Assembly: GCF_963664915.1 (NCBI RefSeq) | Contig: NZ_OY761810.1 | Span: forward strand, 2,184,661-2,248,660 | Length of the DNA stretch: 64,000 nt | DNA from: an uncultured Caproiciproducens sp. | Lineage (GTDB): Bacteria > Bacillota > Clostridia > Oscillospirales > Acutalibacteraceae | Reading direction: 5' to 3' | Shown here: positions 1 to 6,882 of the stretch, piece after piece | Layout of the letters: each line of letters opens with the position of its first letter | Position numbering within the stretch: position 1 is the stretch's first letter | The notes under the pieces: model-generated | What the model saw: the letters and a program-made list of their open reading frames with translations, nothing else | Told to the model about the DNA's origin: nothing | Databases searched by the model: none | Translations under genes and position numbers: made by a program

Positions 1-564
1 ATTTGGTTCCTTTCCAACTTCGGATGGAATATGCAAATGGTGGAGGAAGACCAGAGCATACTCGCGGCAATCGGACGTGTGATTGCGCCGCTCTTTATTC
101 CCCTTGGCTTCGGCAACTGGAAAGCCGCTGTTGCCACAGTATCCGGATTGGTCGCAAAAGAAAACGTAGTCGGTACTTTCGGCGTTCTGTTTGGCTTGAG
201 CGATGCGGCGGAGGACGATCCTGCGCTGCTGGGTAACATCGCTACTATGTTTACGACCGTTGGCGCAATGTCGTTTATGGTGTTTAATTTACTTTGCGCT
301 CCCTGCTTTGCGGCAATCGGCGCGATTAAGCGTGAAATGGGCGGCTGGAAGTGGACGTTTATCACCATAGGCTATCAAACAGGATTAGCGTATGCTATGG
401 CATTCATGATTAACCAAATTGGAAGTGTGCTCGTGTTTGGTCAGGCGTTTGGTCTGGGGACCGCGCTTGCAGTATTCGTTTTAATCGGTATGCTCTATCT
501 CTTGTTCCGCAGCTACAAACCGAAAAACGAGCATACCTTAAAGGAAGCCCGTATAGGAGCCTAA
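1..564 (+). CDS. feoB: Ferrous iron transport protein B, C-terminal part
   Basis: This is the C-terminal part of FeoB, the membrane permease that imports Fe(II). The frame is open from base 1, so the N-terminal G domain lies outside the window. The visible 187 residues hold the last membrane segments and the family-typical GLVAKENVVGTFGVLFG stretch with its gate-like Lys-Glu-Asn. A charged tail follows the last hydrophobic helix. The stop is followed after 13 bases by a Cys-rich partner gene, as in many clostridial feo operons, and a DtxR-like regulator lies about 900 bases downstream. The identification is firm; the start is outside the window. Confidence 0.95.
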   Translation: MWFLSNFGWNMQMVEEDQSILAAIGRVIAPLFIPLGFGNWKAAVATVSGLVAKENVVGTFGVLFGLSDAAEDDPALLGNIATMFTTVGAMSFMVFNLLCAPCFAAIGAIKREMGGWKWTFITIGYQTGLAYAMAFMINQIGSVLVFGQAFGLGTALAVFVLIGMLYLLFRSYKPKNEHTLKEARIGA

Positions 565-577
565 AGGAGAAATTTTT

Positions 578-742
578 ATGGCAACAATCATTATAGGAAC
601 AATCGTATTTGCTGCAATGGCGGCGGCAGCCTGGTACACAATTAAGGCGCATAAAGCTGGCAAGTGTGTCGGCTGTTCAGGCTGTAATGGGCACTGTGAA
701 CACTGCTCCGAAGAAGTGAAAAAGAAAGTTAACAAGGTTTAA
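578..742 (+). CDS. FeoB-associated Cys-rich membrane protein
   Basis: This is a 54-residue protein. One N-terminal transmembrane helix (about residues 3-22) is followed by a basic linker and a cluster of Cys residues, CVGCSGCNGHCEHC, then a Lys-rich tail. This is the pattern of the small FeoB-associated Cys-rich family found directly after feoB in Firmicutes. It is thought to assist Fe(II) uptake or bind metal at the membrane, but its exact role is unsettled. The SD AAAGGAGA sits 7 bases before the ATG, and the gene is clearly co-transcribed with feoB. Confidence 0.9.
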   Translation: MATIIIGTIVFAAMAAAAWYTIKAHKAGKCVGCSGCNGHCEHCSEEVKKKVNKV

Positions 743-830
743 TATTGGAAAGCGTGGGTTGAGTAAACCTGCGCTTTTCGTTAAAAAGTTAGCTCGACGA
801 AATCCCCAGTTCGGATAGGAGATAAATTGT

Positions 831-1451
831 TTGGATAAAAAAATATTATATCACGATATCATAGACAGTATCTTTGCCGCGTTAAGCGCAAGGGATATCT
901 ATACGGCGAACCATTCTGTCAGAGTAGGGGATTTGACACAGTTGTTTTGCTTTTGGTTGGAAGTGGAAGCAAATGAGGCTGAAATTTTTCATATGGCAGC
1001 TCATGTACATGACATCGGGAAAATTGGGATTCCTGACGCCATTTTAAATAAGTCGGAAAAACTTTTGCCGGAAGAGTGGGAGCAAATCAAAAAGCATCCC
1101 CAGATTGGTGCGGATATCTTAGGCAAATCAGAGAATCTAAAGGAAATATCCAGTATTGTACTGCATCATCATGAGCGCTGGGACGGTTTCGGTTACCCGG
1201 ACGGGCTGAAAGACCATGCAATTCCTTTTGGGTCAAGAATTCTGGCTGTTTGCGATTCCATCGATGCGATGAAAAGCCGGAGAGCCTACCGCGCACCATT
1301 GAGCGACGAGGTATGCTGTAAGGAAATTAAAAGGAATATTGGTAAGATGTATGATCCTCTGATCGCAAGCTGCGCGCTAAAGCATTGGGATGAACTGATG
1401 TGCAGCTATAAGGAAACTGCTTTTTCTGCAATACAGAGTACGGAGGGATAG
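831..1451 (+). CDS. HD-GYP domain protein (putative c-di-GMP phosphodiesterase)
   Basis: A 206-residue protein made almost entirely of one HD-GYP domain. HVHDIGKIGIPD (residues about 59-70) carries the HD metal ligands, and HHHERWDGFGYPDGL (about 110-124) carries the GYP signature. The family hydrolyses cyclic di-GMP. No sensor or receiver domain is attached, so the trigger is unknown. The start is TTG at 831, chosen because ATAGGAG lies 9 bases upstream and the domain begins soon after. The stop is 2 bases from the next gene, a DtxR-like regulator, so the two are probably cotranscribed. Confidence 0.88.
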   Translation: MDKKILYHDIIDSIFAALSARDIYTANHSVRVGDLTQLFCFWLEVEANEAEIFHMAAHVHDIGKIGIPDAILNKSEKLLPEEWEQIKKHPQIGADILGKSENLKEISSIVLHHHERWDGFGYPDGLKDHAIPFGSRILAVCDSIDAMKSRRAYRAPLSDEVCCKEIKRNIGKMYDPLIASCALKHWDELMCSYKETAFSAIQSTEG

Positions 1452-1453
1452 AG

Positions 1454-1831
1454 ATGTTGTCCTCTTCCAAAAAACGATATTTGTTTGCAATTTACGAATT
1501 GGGTTTCGATGGCAGAGAAGTTCGATGCAAAGATATTGCGGCTTCGCTCCAAGTAAAACGGCCAAGCGTTTCCAAAATGCTTAATTTTCTTACCGAAGAC
1601 GGTATAATAGAAAAGGAGTGTTACGGTTCCGTACATTTTACCGATGAAGGTGCGCGTATGGCAAACAAGCTTTATACCAATTATTTGCTCTTATGCACTT
1701 TTTTCTTTGAACAGCTTCATGTGTCGGCAGAAAATTCCCGGCATGATGCCATTTTTTCATTGTGTGACCTTTCAGATGAAAGCATAGAACATTTTTCAGA
1801 GATTGTATTAAAGCTCGGACAGAAAATGTGA
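1454..1831 (+). CDS. DtxR/MntR-family metal-dependent regulator
   Basis: A 125-residue protein with an N-terminal winged helix (VRCKDIAASLQVKRPSVSKM is the recognition region), then TDEGARMANKLY and a short helical dimerisation region. This is the layout of DtxR/MntR-type repressors that sense Fe(II) or Mn(II). It is shorter than classical DtxR and has no SH3-like domain. Its position close behind feoB suggests control of iron uptake (inference). The ATG has GGAGGG 6 bases upstream. The usual acidic/His metal ligands of the C-terminal helix are only partly recognisable, so the metal cannot be named. Confidence 0.8.
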   Translation: MLSSSKKRYLFAIYELGFDGREVRCKDIAASLQVKRPSVSKMLNFLTEDGIIEKECYGSVHFTDEGARMANKLYTNYLLLCTFFFEQLHVSAENSRHDAIFSLCDLSDESIEHFSEIVLKLGQKM

Positions 1832-1920
1832 CTTTTTATAAACCGCAGGAATTTTTTGAGCACTATTTTAACAAACTGGGCAAGCAGTTTTTTCAATTAA
1901 ATAAGTACAGAGCATATTGA
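1828..1920 (+). CDS. Possible 30-residue ORF overlapping the regulator stop
   Basis: A GTG at 1828 overlaps the TGA of the preceding regulator and opens 30 codons (starts VTFYKPQEFFEHYF, ends NKYRAY). There is no separate SD; any translation would be coupled. The composition is aromatic and plausible for a peptide, but I recognise no family. It could equally be the remains of a longer C-terminus of the regulator. Low confidence. Confidence 0.2.
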   Translation: MTFYKPQEFFEHYFNKLGKQFFQLNKYRAY

Positions 1921-1990
1921 TGACTTCGAAAATGGTGATGCGGTAATTCATTTTTTAGATTTCTCATCGAATATGCTTTGTTTTTTTATT
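1911..1990 (+). terminator. Long-loop inverted repeat followed by a T-run
   Basis: AGCATATTGATGA (1911-1923) is complementary to TCATCGAATATGCT (1965-1978) with one bulged base. The loop is about 41 bases and a T-rich run follows. This would end the feoB-HD-GYP-dtxR transcript, although the loop is longer than in a standard terminator. Confidence 0.5.
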
Positions 1991-1992
1991 AA

Positions 1993-2010
1993 ACACAATT
2001 GCAATTGTGT
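1993..2010. promoter_or_regulatory. Perfect 18-bp palindrome upstream of the LytTR operon
   Basis: ACACAATTGCAATTGTGT is a perfect palindrome about 120 bases before the LytTR gene. It is a good candidate operator, possibly for autoregulation by the LytTR protein or a site for another dimeric repressor. Only the symmetry is seen; the binding protein is inferred. Confidence 0.45.
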
Positions 2011-2128
2011 TATCAGAACATTCTGTATTTTATTCCCTCGACAGGGTATCTTACGGAATTTCCGTTGCTTTATGGAAATTGGCAGAATATAATCTTCTCA
2101 TAGGCCTAACATGGAAGAAGGTATATCT

Positions 2129-2581
2129 TTGAAATTAGCGATACATAAAGGCTCTGAATTTTCCGAGGCGGAAATTACAGTAAATTGCTCGAAAATTGAT
2201 GTAAGACTGGAACGGCTCATTCGGTATATTAAACAATACACATTTATCTTTCAAGCCAAGACAGAAACAGGCTTGTGTTTCGTGCCGGCAGAAGAAATCT
2301 ATTTTATCGATTCTGTTGATGGAAAGACTTTTTTGTACTCCAAAGAAAAGGTGTACGGATACTCGGAAAATCTGTCTGAGCTTGAAAGCAAACTGATTGA
2401 TTCGGCATTCGTACGAATCAGTAAAAGCTGCATTTTAAATACTGTTTATCTGGAATCCGTCGCACCGTTATGGAATCATAGACTTGAAGCAGTGCTGACA
2501 AACGGAGAAAAACTGATTGTTGCAAGGCATTATATCGAAAACCTGAAAGAAAAAATGATGGATTGGGGGGAGCTCAAATGA
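2129..2581 (+). CDS. LytTR-domain transcriptional regulator
   Basis: A regulator of about 150 residues with no receiver domain. A variable N-terminal region is followed by a LytTR DNA-binding domain (about residues 45-145). Typical features are the segment ending IYFIDSVDGKTFLY, then FVRISKSCILN and a C-terminal IVARHYIENLKEKM. Stand-alone LytTR proteins paired with a DUF3021 membrane protein are common in Firmicutes and autoregulate small stress or bacteriocin-type operons. I prefer the in-frame TTG at 2129 because GAAGAAGG lies 7 bases upstream and the protein then begins KLAIHKGSEF as in relatives. An ATG at 2111 is the alternative. The stop overlaps the next start (ATGA). Confidence 0.85.
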   Translation: MKLAIHKGSEFSEAEITVNCSKIDVRLERLIRYIKQYTFIFQAKTETGLCFVPAEEIYFIDSVDGKTFLYSKEKVYGYSENLSELESKLIDSAFVRISKSCILNTVYLESVAPLWNHRLEAVLTNGEKLIVARHYIENLKEKMMDWGELK

Positions 2582-2988
2582 ATAAAATGTGGAATGTCTA
2601 TCTATCCCGGGCAGCGGCAGCTTTTACAGCCTCGTTTGTATTCACTGCACTTTTTAATATGATGCAGGGGAATATGCAGGGGAATTATATTTTTTCACTG
2701 GAATTGCTTGGATTTATCGTTGTGATAGAAATCATTGATTATGTTATGGCAAAGTTTCAGTTCAAATCTCAAGCAATTTATTTTATTTCCGTGTTTACCC
2801 TGATGTATCTTTGTTTTCTGGCCTTTTCTTACTTCGGAAATTGGTTTCGCTTTACGATCGGTCACTTTTTTCTGTTTTCTCTGGTGTTTGTAATCCTGTT
2901 TTTGCTGCTCCATTTGTATTACCGTCTCGCGCTTAAATCGGATGCCGCGAATATCAATAATAAACTGAAAAAAAGAAATTCAAAGTGA
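2578..2988 (+). CDS. DUF3021 family membrane protein
   Basis: A 136-residue membrane protein with four hydrophobic helices (about residues 8-28, 38-58, 65-90, 97-118) and a basic C-terminal tail, matching DUF3021. These proteins accompany LytTR regulators and probably modulate them at the membrane; the mechanism is not established. The ATG at 2578 overlaps the stop of the LytTR gene and has GGGGGGAG 5 bases upstream, indicating translational coupling. Confidence 0.8.
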   Translation: MNKMWNVYLSRAAAAFTASFVFTALFNMMQGNMQGNYIFSLELLGFIVVIEIIDYVMAKFQFKSQAIYFISVFTLMYLCFLAFSYFGNWFRFTIGHFFLFSLVFVILFLLLHLYYRLALKSDAANINNKLKKRNSK

Positions 2989-3003
2989 AAGAAGGATTTT
3001 ATT

Positions 3004-3609
3004 TTGTATATTTTCGGTGATACATATTTTCAGGGTGCCGTACTGAAAAATGTTTTTCAAATTGTATTTCTCCTTGTCATTACTTCGGAATTTTTAATTC
3101 TGATTTTCACAAGCTGGAACAGCCATAAAAACTCTGGGAAAAAGACAAAAAGTGACAGGGGCTCCATGCTGATCATTATGTTTGGTTATTGGCTGGCAAT
3201 TCTTATGAACCCCATTTGTATTCATTCGTTTCCGCTGATTATGCCAACGTTTGTGTTTTGGATTGGAGTCATATTGACCATTCTGGGCGTTATCCTGCGG
3301 GTATTTTCCGTTTGGACATTGGGAAAGTTCTTTACTTTAGCGGTACAGGTAGGCTCCGAGCAGAAAATTGTACAGATAGGGCCGTATCGGCTTCTGCGCC
3401 ATCCGGCATATACCGGCAGTATTTTATCGCTGATCGGAATTGCACTGTCGTTTAGGTCACCCTGGGGTGTTGCTGTAACCTTGCTGATTATAGCTGCTGT
3501 ATATGGCTATCGAATCAAAACGGAAGAAACCACCCTAGAAAAAAGCTTTGGTTTACAATATCAGGATTACGAAAAACATACATGGCGGTTAATCCCCTAT
3601 ATCTGGTAA
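3004..3609 (+). CDS. Isoprenylcysteine methyltransferase-like integral membrane protein
   Basis: A 201-residue polytopic protein with five or so hydrophobic segments. The C-terminal part carries the ICMT/PEMT-like signature: LLRHPAYTGSILSLIG (about residues 126-141), then IKTEETTLEKSFG and YQDYEKHTWRLIP, which form the SAM- and substrate-binding motif of this superfamily. Bacterial members methylate unidentified substrates, often lipids or carboxylates. The start is TTG at 3004 with GAAAGAAGG upstream. It lies 15 bases after the DUF3021 gene, so the three genes form one operon. Confidence 0.8.
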   Translation: MYIFGDTYFQGAVLKNVFQIVFLLVITSEFLILIFTSWNSHKNSGKKTKSDRGSMLIIMFGYWLAILMNPICIHSFPLIMPTFVFWIGVILTILGVILRVFSVWTLGKFFTLAVQVGSEQKIVQIGPYRLLRHPAYTGSILSLIGIALSFRSPWGVAVTLLIIAAVYGYRIKTEETTLEKSFGLQYQDYEKHTWRLIPYIW

Positions 3610-3629
3610 AAAGTTGCATTTATTTCTGA

Positions 3630-3672
3630 GTCAAGAGGGCAGTCTGGCTTATTGGTGGACTGTCCTACGGCT
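3630..3672 (+). terminator. Hairpin after the ICMT-like gene
   Basis: AGGGCAGTC and GACTGTCCT form a 9-bp stem soon after the stop of the ICMT-like gene. There is no clear T-run, so it may be a weak terminator or a 3'-end stabilising hairpin. Confidence 0.4.
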
Positions 3673-3751
3673 CATGGAGAGTACCCACTTGAAGAATATT
3701 TAACAGCAGAGAAAAAAGAAATACATTGATCAAATCAAACTTGAATTATGA

Positions 3752-3768
3752 TTTAAATTCAGTTTACA
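3752..3768 (+). promoter_or_regulatory. Candidate response-regulator box upstream of the two-component operon
   Basis: TTTAAATTCAGTTTACA lies about 65 bases before the response-regulator gene. A near-identical copy, TTTAAATTGAGTTTAAA, lies at 5608-5624 before the DUF960-like gene (15 of 17 bases match). OmpR-family regulators usually bind direct repeats of this kind. The pair suggests autoregulation and a shared target (inference). Confidence 0.45.
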
Positions 3769-3834
3769 ATTGCGCTTTATAATAATATACTGATAAGCTT
3801 TAGATTAGTAAAAAGAGGAAGAAGGGAAAGATAT

Positions 3835-4509
3835 ATGAGCAGAATTATGGTTGCGGACGACGATTCCAATATTCGTGAGCTAATCCATGTGTTACTTAAA
3901 AATGAAGGGTTTGATATATTGGAAGCCGTAGATGGATTAGATGCCCTTTCAAAGTTTGAAAATGAAAAATTAGACTTGTTGATATTAGACATAATGATGC
4001 CAAATATGGATGGCTGGAAATTGTGTCAAGAAATTCGCAGATATGGCGATTTACCGATCCTAATGCTGACAGCAAAAGGAGAAACCAGTCAAAAAGTCAA
4101 GGGATTTGAACTTGGAACAGATGATTACTTGACGAAACCCTTTGAACCGGCTGAGTTAGTAGTACGTGTAAAAGCACTGCTCAAACGTTACCACATTGCA
4201 ACGTCAAAGATTATTCAGCTTGGCTACATCGTCATGGATAAGAATTTATTTACAGTTCAGACTAAAACAGAAAATATCACATTGCCTCTTAAAGAGTTTG
4301 AGCTGCTATTCATGCTGGCAGGCTATCCCGGAAAAACCTTTTCAAGAGATCAATTGATAGAAGATATTTGGGGATTTGATTTTGATGGAAACGAACGGAC
4401 GCTGGATGTTCATATTGGGCGTATTCGAGAGAGATTTCCAGAGAAAATATACGGTTTTAAAATCACCACGATACGAGGCCTTGGATACAGGCTCACGGTA
4501 ACGATATGA
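3835..4509 (+). CDS. OmpR/PhoB-family response regulator
   Basis: A 224-residue regulator. The receiver domain (residues 1-115) has the acidic pair in VADDDSN, the phospho-acceptor Asp in LLILDIMMPNMDGW (about D53), Thr in MLTAKG and Lys in YLTKPFEP. The C-terminal winged-helix domain (about 130-224) contains LKEFELLFMLAGYPGKTFSRDQL and the recognition segment ERTLDVHIGRIRERF. It is the partner of the histidine kinase that overlaps its stop by 4 bases. It may bind the repeated boxes at 3752 and 5608. Confidence 0.95.
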   Translation: MSRIMVADDDSNIRELIHVLLKNEGFDILEAVDGLDALSKFENEKLDLLILDIMMPNMDGWKLCQEIRRYGDLPILMLTAKGETSQKVKGFELGTDDYLTKPFEPAELVVRVKALLKRYHIATSKIIQLGYIVMDKNLFTVQTKTENITLPLKEFELLFMLAGYPGKTFSRDQLIEDIWGFDFDGNERTLDVHIGRIRERFPEKIYGFKITTIRGLGYRLTVTI

Positions 4510-5573
4510 AGAAAAGTAAATTTACAGTTACGCTAAGCTTTGTTTTACTTTTAATCTTACTCCTTGTGTGCTTTTGGTCTGCTTATTATATCATTACTCC
4601 TTTTTTTAGTTTTGAAGGAATCCACATTAAAGTTTCAGAATATTTAATAATCTCAATGGTTGGAGTTCTTTTCTATACGTTGCTGTTGTTGTTAATGCAA
4701 ATTTGCCATCATAAGAACAAAAAGGATCAATCTCATCGTAACTTTTATAGCGAAATTCAAGATGCGCTAGACAAAATAACCAAAGGCGATTTTGGAGTTA
4801 TCATAGATATGACTCAGTGTAACAATCATCATCATTTGATTGACTTGGCTGAAAAAGTGAATGTCATGGCACAGGAACTTGGCGGAATGGAAACGATGCG
4901 TCAAGATTTTGTATCTAACGTATCTCATGAAATTCGGTCTCCGTTGACCTCCATACGTGGCTTTGCTACATTGTTGAAAAATGAAAATTTGAGTAAAGAC
5001 GAGCGCCTACATTATATTGATATAATTGAGACTGAGAGCTTACGTCTATCTAAGCTCAGTGACAATTTACTGAAATTATCCAATTTGGATTCAGAATTTA
5101 TATCGTTCCAGCCAAAACCATATTTGCTCAATAAACAGCTTAAAGATGTCATACTTATGCTGGAACCGCAATGGTCTGCTAAAAGCATAGACCTTGTTGT
5201 TGAGGACGAACCTGCTGATGTAGTAGCAGATGAGGAACTGCTCAGCCAAGTGTGGATTAACCTGCTGCATAATAGTATTAAATTCACACAGGAGGGCGGA
5301 AGAATTTGTGTGTCTGTTTCGAATGTAGAAAAAGGAGTCAAAGTTATGATAGCAGACAATGGAATTGGTATGACAGCTGATACGCTAACCCATATTTTTG
5401 AACGGTTTTATATGGCTGATAAATCGCGCAGCCGGAAAGCCGGCGGTAGTGGGCTGGGTTTATCTATCGTAAAACGAATCATAGAAATGCACCAGGGTTC
5501 TATTTATGCAGAAAGTCAGCCTGGCATGGGAACTACTTTTAGCGTAAACATTCCTTATAAAAATATAAAATAA
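4506..5573 (+). CDS. Two-component sensor histidine kinase
   Basis: A 355-residue membrane kinase. Two transmembrane helices (about residues 9-31 and 47-68) flank a very short extracytoplasmic loop, so it probably senses the membrane or a partner protein rather than binding a ligand outside. HisKA has SNVSHEIRSPLTSIRGF (His near residue 140). HATPase_c has NLLHNSIKF, ADNGIGM and GGSGLGLSIVKRI. It forms an operon with the response regulator (ATGA overlap). Confidence 0.93.
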   Translation: MKKSKFTVTLSFVLLLILLLVCFWSAYYIITPFFSFEGIHIKVSEYLIISMVGVLFYTLLLLLMQICHHKNKKDQSHRNFYSEIQDALDKITKGDFGVIIDMTQCNNHHHLIDLAEKVNVMAQELGGMETMRQDFVSNVSHEIRSPLTSIRGFATLLKNENLSKDERLHYIDIIETESLRLSKLSDNLLKLSNLDSEFISFQPKPYLLNKQLKDVILMLEPQWSAKSIDLVVEDEPADVVADEELLSQVWINLLHNSIKFTQEGGRICVSVSNVEKGVKVMIADNGIGMTADTLTHIFERFYMADKSRSRKAGGSGLGLSIVKRIIEMHQGSIYAESQPGMGTTFSVNIPYKNIK

Positions 5574-5607
5574 CCCTTTAATATATTTTATAAAAAATAT
5601 TTATCAG

Positions 5608-5624
5608 TTTAAATTGAGTTTAAA
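5608..5624 (+). promoter_or_regulatory. Second copy of the candidate response-regulator box
   Basis: TTTAAATTGAGTTTAAA is near-identical to the box at 3752-3768. It lies 47 bases before the DUF960-like gene, which is therefore a likely target of the adjacent response regulator. Confidence 0.45.
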
Positions 5625-5670
5625 GTGAGGTGATAGGATGTAAATAATAAAAGAAACGGAGGCAGCGATA

Positions 5671-6036
5671 ATGAAACCTAAAACAACAAGTACAGTGGAA
5701 ATAAAATTGATAACTTCTGAAAAAGTAAAGGACGCTTTGCCAAAAGCACTGATAGAATATTTATGGTCTCTTGTATATTCCGAATCTGCTTCTAAGAACA
5801 TACTACAGATTTTTGAACTATCAGCAAGCCAGTTATGCGAAAGAGAGGTACAGGACATTGTACACTTGGTGGAAAACTCCGAATTCCGAAGTAGCCACAG
5901 AGTGTTTGGATCTTTGCCTGTTAATGAAGAGATTCATGTAATTCGTTTTGGGAAAGGCTATCATATGATATTGGCAAAAGAAAAAATTTGCTACACATGT
6001 CATAGCTGCATGTGTAGCATTCGTCTTGTCCACTAA
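5671..6036 (+). CDS. DUF960-like protein
   Basis: A 121-residue soluble protein. The core pattern IEYLWSLVYSE...ILQIFELSA...EVQDIVHLVENSEF...IHVIRFGKGYHMILAKE resembles DUF960, a small Firmicutes family of unknown function. The last 15 residues (ICYTCHSCMCSIRLVH) are Cys-rich, fall within a 10-bp inverted repeat and are not family-typical, so the natural end may have been altered. The SD ACGGAGG sits 9 bases before the ATG. It is probably controlled by the neighbouring two-component system through the box at 5608. Confidence 0.6.
   Translation: MKPKTTSTVEIKLITSEKVKDALPKALIEYLWSLVYSESASKNILQIFELSASQLCEREVQDIVHLVENSEFRSSHRVFGSLPVNEEIHVIRFGKGYHMILAKEKICYTCHSCMCSIRLVH
5990..6018 (+). repeat. 10-bp perfect inverted repeat at the DUF960/DtxR junction
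   Basis: GCTACACATG (5990-5999) and CATGTGTAGC (6009-6018) form a perfect stem with a 9-base loop. It lies inside the 3' end of the DUF960-like frame and just before the next regulator gene. It could be an operator for that regulator, a 3'-end hairpin or a rearrangement scar. Confidence 0.45.
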
Positions 6037-6451
6037 AGACTTGTTAACTCGTATGCAGAAAAATGGTTTGCATGAATCAGGGGAAAATTATTTGAAGGAA
6101 ATTTATATAATACAAAAGAATCAAGGATTTGTACGCTCTATTGACATTGCCCAAAAATTTGGGTATTCAAAGCCCAGTATCAGCAGAGCGATGAAAATTT
6201 TGAAAGAGAATCATTATATCGTTATGGATAATGATAAAGTAATAAGGCTGACTGATTCAGGAGAAGAAAAGGCGCAAATAATATTCCAAAGATATCTTTT
6301 CATAAAGCGTTTTTTGATTTTAGTGCTGCAAGTCGATGAAAAAACCGCATCTCAGGATGCTTGCAAAATGGAGCACCGTATCAGTGAAGAGACATTCAAA
6401 CAAATGCAATTGACATTAAACAAAATGGCCGAAGTAAAGAAAAATTCATAG
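6026..6451 (+). CDS. DtxR/MntR-family metal-dependent regulator
   Basis: A protein of about 141 residues with N-terminal HESGENYLKEIYIIQ and winged helix FVRSIDIAQKFGYSKPSISRAMKIL. The dimerisation/metal region has YLFIKRFLILVLQVDEKTASQDACKMEHRISEE; the Cys and the Glu-His pair correspond to metal ligands in MntR. It lacks the SH3-like third domain. MntR-type proteins repress Mn(II) or Fe(II) importers. The frame starts at TTG 6026 without a good SD; the ATG at 6053 is an alternative. It is the second DtxR-like gene in 5 kb. Confidence 0.8.
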   Translation: MSTKDLLTRMQKNGLHESGENYLKEIYIIQKNQGFVRSIDIAQKFGYSKPSISRAMKILKENHYIVMDNDKVIRLTDSGEEKAQIIFQRYLFIKRFLILVLQVDEKTASQDACKMEHRISEETFKQMQLTLNKMAEVKKNS

Positions 6452-6490
6452 GGCGCTGGCAATCTTATGCCCTTTTAGGGCTCGTTCAAG

Positions 6491-6641
6491 GAGGGTGTTG
6501 CAAAACGAATTTGCGATAGCAACTTGCACAAATATATTCTTAAATAGCCAAGAAAAAGCCTGAAAAAGCGTTGTAAAACGTTTTTTCAGGCTAATTTTTT
6601 GTGCATTTTTATTATCCAGAGCTATTTTGCAACAGCCCCTC
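6491..6641. mobile_element. Small element with TGTTGCAAAA terminal inverted repeats
   Basis: The ends GAGGGTGTTGCAAAA (6491-6505) and TTTTGCAACAGCCCCTC (6625-6641) are inverted repeats differing by a 2-base gap. The 151-bp interior has no gene but carries a strong hairpin. TGTTGCAAA ends are typical of several IS families, so this is best read as a MITE or the collapsed remains of an IS. It abuts a scrap of IS3 transposase, which points to an insertion hot spot. Confidence 0.5.
6557..6599 (+). terminator. Strong hairpin inside the small element
   Basis: AGCCTGAAAAA and TTTTTCAGGCT pair, with an inner CGTT/AACG stem (6557-6592), and a T-rich run follows. It could end transcription in both directions between the DtxR-like gene and the glucan synthase. 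Confidence 0.65.
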
Positions 6642-6779
6642 ATGACTGCCGTATATGAAGTGATTTACTGCTACCGAGAAAAATATTCTGTGAACACCAT
6701 GTGCAATTTCTTTAACGTGCCCCGTAGCGAACAGAACCACGGAATTGGCATAAATTTTATAAATCTAGCAGGAAATTAG
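6642..6779 (+). pseudogene. IS3-family transposase (OrfB) N-terminal fragment
   Basis: An ATG-initiated 45-codon frame whose first 29 residues (VYEVIYCYREKYSV, then TMCNFFNVPRS) match the N-terminus of IS3-family OrfB proteins. After the PRS motif the similarity stops and a TAG follows. The rest of the transposase is missing. The fragment is next to the inverted-repeat element and is clearly non-functional. Confidence 0.6.
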
Positions 6780-6882
6780 TAAAGAACAAATATTGTGCTA
6801 TTTTTTATGGAAAAACAGGCAAACTATCTGTGAACAGATGCCGTCATGCATGAACGATTTCTTAAATAAGGAGGAGCTTCAA

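Noticed and set aside
5638-5643. Start-stop mini-ORF (ATG TAA) with a good SD before the DUF960-like gene
   Set aside because: Six bases are too little to call a regulatory uORF. It may be chance in an AT-rich leader, and the DUF960-like gene has its own strong SD.
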